NCBI GenBank assembly: GCA_944376065.1 | Contig: CALWBL010000004.1 | Location: 62,001-126,000 of the forward strand | Length of the DNA: 64,000 bases | Reading direction: 5' to 3' | From: an uncultured Butyricicoccus sp. | Lineage (GTDB): Bacteria > Bacillota > Clostridia > Oscillospirales > Butyricicoccaceae | Shown: positions 61,581 to 64,000 of the stretch, piece after piece | How the letters are laid out: each line of letters begins with the position of its first letter | How positions within the stretch are numbered: position 1 is the first letter of the stretch | Made by a program: the position numbers and the translations under genes | Notes under the pieces: model-generated | Databases searched by the model: none | Seen by the model: only the letters and a program-made list of their open reading frames with translations | Told to the model about the DNA's origin: nothing

Positions 61581-62823
61581 TTGCAATAACAAGTTGGACA
61601 CGCCTGGGTAGAAGGTCTTGATCACGGAGATAGCGTACAGCCTATCTTAATAGGAGCGATTGCCGAGGGTATCAGGCAGCAAAGATGCGATCGAGGAAAG
61701 CGTCGAACAGTTCCTCTGGGGTACGGTATCCCAGCTTCTTGCGGGGGCGGCCGTTGAGCTCGTCGGCAGCGGTAAGGATATCCTCATCGGTAAAAGCATC
61801 CATGGAAACTCCCTTGGGGACAAAAGCTCGGAACAGGCCATTATGCCGTTCGTTCTGCGGACGCTCCCAGGAGGTATATGGGTGTGCGAAAAAGACTTTG
61901 GTACCCCAGTCCTCAATTTGAGCAAAGTCAGCGAACTCGCTGCCATTATCCACAGTAATCGTCTTAAAGACCTGCGAAAAGCGCTCACCATACGCATCAC
62001 GAAGGGCGTTCATGATCCCCAGCACTGCCGCGCTGGTTTTGCCGGAGATACGGAATGCGAGGTAGGTCTGGGTCTTTTTCTCCAGCAGAGAAAAGACCAC
62101 GGATTCCCCAGCGGCTCGCTTGCCAACCACAGTGTCGCCCTCCCAGTGACCTTCCTCCAGGCGGAGAGATGCGATTTCCGGACGGTTGGAAATGCTGGTG
62201 CCGTAACGCTTTTTGTTCTCCCGTACACGAGGTTTGTTCATTTTGCGTTTCAATGCCTCGGGCAGTTCGGTTGGCCGGATACAAAGGCGTCCGGTCCAGA
62301 CCATGCTGTAGAGGGTGCGCGTGCAGACCATCTCTGATGGATCGAACAGAGCGTGCAGCTTGGCATAGCCGCAGCAGGCATCCAGAGACCACTTGTGTTC
62401 TCGCACCTGCTGGACCACCCAGCGGATGAAATTACGGCATTGCTCCGCTTTCGACTTCCTGTGGCAGGCTGCTCTGTTGGCCTCATAGACTGCTTTTCCC
62501 AGCTTTGGAGAGTAGCCCGGCGCCCGGCCTCTGGTGCTCTTGCGAGTCGGTGTGCCGCGCCGCAATTCATTTGTCACGGTTGATGGCGCGCAGCCCACCT
62601 GCCTTGCAATCGCCCGGATTCCCAGCCCCTGCTGTCTGAGTGCTTTTATCGCACCGCGGTCTTCCATCCGAAGATGCTGTCCCTTCTTGCGTTCTGTCGT
62701 CTTTGTGTTATAATTGTGGCAGTCCATAGTGATTGCACTCCCTTGGCAGATGTTGTCTGGAAACTCCATTCTACCACAGAGCAAAATCACTATGGATTTT
62801 TTCTGTCCAACTTGATTTTACAA
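61581..62823 (-). mobile_element. IS30-family insertion sequence
   Basis: About 1.24 kb bounded by imperfect inverted repeats (61581-61600 TTGCAATAACAAGTTGGACA and the reverse complement of 62804-62823, 17 of 20 identical) around one transposase gene. Clearly higher GC than the host DNA, indicating recent arrival. Confidence 0.88.
61672..62727 (-). CDS. IS30-family transposase
   Basis: 351 aa from the ATG at 62727 (the frame opens upstream). N-terminal helix-turn-helix (residues ~20-60: IKALRQQGLGIRAIARQVGCAPSTVTNEL in parts), then the DDE domain with HWEGDTVVG (Asp), TVDNGSEFADF (Asp) and ERPQNERHNGLFR (Glu). KLGYRTPEELF near the end is typical of the family. Intact frame, so possibly active. 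Confidence 0.93.
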   Translation of the reverse strand: MDCHNYNTKTTERKKGQHLRMEDRGAIKALRQQGLGIRAIARQVGCAPSTVTNELRRGTPTRKSTRGRAPGYSPKLGKAVYEANRAACHRKSKAEQCRNFIRWVVQQVREHKWSLDACCGYAKLHALFDPSEMVCTRTLYSMVWTGRLCIRPTELPEALKRKMNKPRVRENKKRYGTSISNRPEIASLRLEEGHWEGDTVVGKRAAGESVVFSLLEKKTQTYLAFRISGKTSAAVLGIMNALRDAYGERFSQVFKTITVDNGSEFADFAQIEDWGTKVFFAHPYTSWERPQNERHNGLFRAFVPKGVSMDAFTDEDILTAADELNGRPRKKLGYRTPEELFDAFLDRIFAA

Positions 62824-62829
62824 TCAACC

Positions 62830-62843
62830 AAATGATAAACCAC
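62830..62843 (+). repeat. Right 14-bp direct repeat flanking the IS30-type element
   Basis: Second copy of AAATGATAAACCAC, six bases outside the right inverted repeat. Probably a target duplication or a pre-existing repeat. Confidence 0.85.
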
Positions 62844-62854
62844 AATCAAAAGAA

Positions 62855-62892
62855 AAGCAAGGTATGACGGTGAGATCAAACCTTGCTTTTAT
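62855..62892. terminator. Terminator after integrase gene
   Basis: AAAAGCAAGGT / ACCTTGCTTTT stem with T run on the minus strand, overlapping the region just past the integrase stop. Confidence 0.85.
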
Positions 62893-62895
62893 AGA

Positions 62896-64000
62896 TTACA
62901 GGCTCTTGGCCAGTGTTTTTATTAGAGCCGCCATCTCAGGCGACTTGGTGAGCAACCGCATCAGAAGCTCCTGATCGCTTTCCTGTTGAGCAGGCTGGGG
63001 ACTTGCGGCCTCCTCGATGGTGTGAACATGAAGCCCGTCCAGTTCTTCCTCTGTCTTATGCCCGGAATAGAAGGCTTCTTCAAAGCGTCTGGCATTCAAC
63101 CGCCGGTCCTCGTCGATGATGTGGGAATACACATCTGCAACCATCTTCATCTGTGCGTGTCCAGAATCGCCTTGAACAGATTTCATATCACCACCGTTCA
63201 GCTTCAGCTTATAGGTTATACTGCTGTGGCGCAGACTATGGAATACCACTTTAGGAAGCCCATGTTCAGTTATCAGCTTGTTTAAGGCTCGATTGATAAC
63301 TTGACCCTCGATTGGTGTTCCCATAGATGAGCAGAATACCAAACCGTAGTCGGTGTATTCATCCCCAAACAATTCCTTGAGTTCTTCCTGCTGTTTGCGG
63401 CGCTCCACCAACATCTCTGCAACGGTCTTGGGAAGAAAAACTCTGCGAATACTCGTTTTGGTTTTAGGCTCTTTTAGCACAAGAGCTGTATGCTTCGACA
63501 CCAGAATGGAAGGAAATATTTTGATAACTCCCTTGCCATCCAGGGCATCCAGTGATTGTTTTTGAACGCGCTGCAATTCCTTGTTGACGAATATGCTGGC
63601 TTTTTCCTTCTCAATGCTTTCTGGAGCAATGTCGATGCAATCCCAGGTAAGCGCCAGCATTTCCCCCATACGCAAAGAACATGAGAATGCAAGGTTCAAT
63701 GCAAGCGCGAGGTTATCATCATCGCACAGCTCCAACGCGTGGAACAAAGTTTCTGCGGTCCAAATATCCCTTGGTTTTGCTTCACATTTCGGCAAAGTCG
63801 CATTGATAACGGGATTTCTGGAGATCAGTTCCCACTTCACCGCCTGATTAAAGGCGTTTCTGAGAATTTTATGGATCTCTTTCACAGTACGGGGCGAAAG
63901 ATACTCGTTTTTGGCTGACTGATACGGACGAGGCTTGGCTTTTACGGTCAGTAAGTTTTTATAAAACTGATCCATTACGCGCGGTGTAGCCTGTTCCAGC
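62896..64000 (-). CDS. Tyrosine recombinase (phage-type integrase), 5' end outside window
   Basis: The frame stays open to the window edge; the ATG at 63975 is internal, since LEQATPRV continues upstream in frame. The SAM-like core-binding domain (LSPRTVKEIHKILRNAFNQAV) is followed by the catalytic domain: Arg in SCSLRMGEMLALTW, HSLRHSSITYKL (His, Arg), the late His in GHAQMKMV and nucleophile Tyr in ADVYSHI. A ~75-residue C-terminal tail (EEELDGLHVHTIEE ...) follows. Expected to act at the tRNA-Arg site at 61331-61376. Confidence 0.93.
   Translation of the reverse strand, partial: LEQATPRVMDQFYKNLLTVKAKPRPYQSAKNEYLSPRTVKEIHKILRNAFNQAVKWELISRNPVINATLPKCEAKPRDIWTAETLFHALELCDDDNLALALNLAFSCSLRMGEMLALTWDCIDIAPESIEKEKASIFVNKELQRVQKQSLDALDGKGVIKIFPSILVSKHTALVLKEPKTKTSIRRVFLPKTVAEMLVERRKQQEELKELFGDEYTDYGLVFCSSMGTPIEGQVINRALNKLITEHGLPKVVFHSLRHSSITYKLKLNGGDMKSVQGDSGHAQMKMVADVYSHIIDEDRRLNARRFEEAFYSGHKTEEELDGLHVHTIEEAASPQPAQQESDQELLMRLLTKSPEMAALIKTLAKSL

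Larger units (their letters stand above)
61331..64000. mobile_element. Integrated genetic element, left boundary
   Basis: Begins at the tRNA 3' fragment and contains an IS30-type element and a tyrosine integrase, then continues beyond the window. The stretch 61377-61560 between att site and IS has no gene I can support; it contains repeated AAAGGCATT elements (near 61484-61496 and 61536-61548) that could be integrase arm sites. Confidence 0.7.

Noticed and set aside
61647..62583. Several long overlapping frames on both strands within the transposase
   Set aside because: Shadows produced by the GC-rich transposase gene; only the minus-strand 351-aa frame has IS30 motifs.
1..64000. CRISPR arrays, rRNA genes and complete phage modules
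   Set aside because: No spaced repeat array, rRNA-like sequence or structural phage genes were seen in the window.

Overview
The window looks like a chromosomal segment of a low-GC, strictly anaerobic, endospore-forming Firmicute (class Clostridia, probably a gut Oscillospiraceae/Ruminococcaceae relative). Supporting this are AT-rich intergenic DNA with consensus sigma-A promoters, strong Shine-Dalgarno sites, a complete spoIIIA operon, a GerS-like germination lipoprotein beside alanine racemase, Rex, a flavodiiron protein, T-box, PyrR and FMN leader regulation, and an archaeal-type AspRS. Naming is from protein and motif recognition only; no database was searched.

Layout. 1-1740 (minus): pyrimidine operon start, pyrR-pyrF and the first codons of a further pyr gene, behind a PyrR attenuator. 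1.8-10.2 kb: YtxH-like small protein, Dus, AspRS, Xpt, a TrpXYZ-type ABC importer, an HPr-like protein, a two-subunit ThrE-type exporter. 10.2-20.6 kb (minus): T-box-controlled aromatic operon aroF-aroB-aroC-pheA-aroA-aroE/K, ending in a surface (SLH) phosphodiester glycosidase. 20.6-26 kb (plus): spoIIIAA-AH then asp23. 26-33 kb (minus): polyamine operon speD-speA-speE-speB-casdh-nspC behind a long structured RNA region. 33-38 kb (plus): cyclophilin lipoprotein, nnrD, gerS-like, alr, solitary ndoA/mazF, two proteins of unknown function. 38-44 kb (minus): rex, isocitrate dehydrogenase, aconitase, tsaD-rimI-arginine phosphatase. 44.3-51.1 kb: sucrose/raffinose operon (GH32, PTS IIBC, GH36, HAD) with divergent AraC regulator. 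51.2-53.1 kb: a short probable accessory patch (aldo/keto reductase remnant, hydrolase, flavodoxin-fold reductase). 53.2-57 kb (minus): FMN-riboswitch-controlled ribD-ribE-ribBA-ribH. 57-61.2 kb: Nim-like protein and an unusual two-gene oxygen-defence unit. 61.3 kb to the end: the left edge of an integrated element: a tRNA-Arg 3' fragment as probable attachment site, an IS30-type element and a tyrosine integrase cut by the window edge.

Most striking observations. (1) A 636-residue acyl-CoA dehydrogenase / ETF-alpha FAD domain / rubredoxin fusion lies 18 bp upstream of a flavodiiron protein, suggesting one electron wire from acyl-CoA to O2 (or NO). Its 5' region has a nested foldable leader. 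(2) A ~204-nt folded RNA (possible raiA class) and a downstream two-state hairpin plus terminator precede speD. (3) One operon encodes both the AdoMet-dependent and the carboxyspermidine routes to spermidine. (4) A 32-bp tandem duplication covers the -10 region of the aromatic operon promoter. (5) A tRNA-embedded integration boundary is visible.
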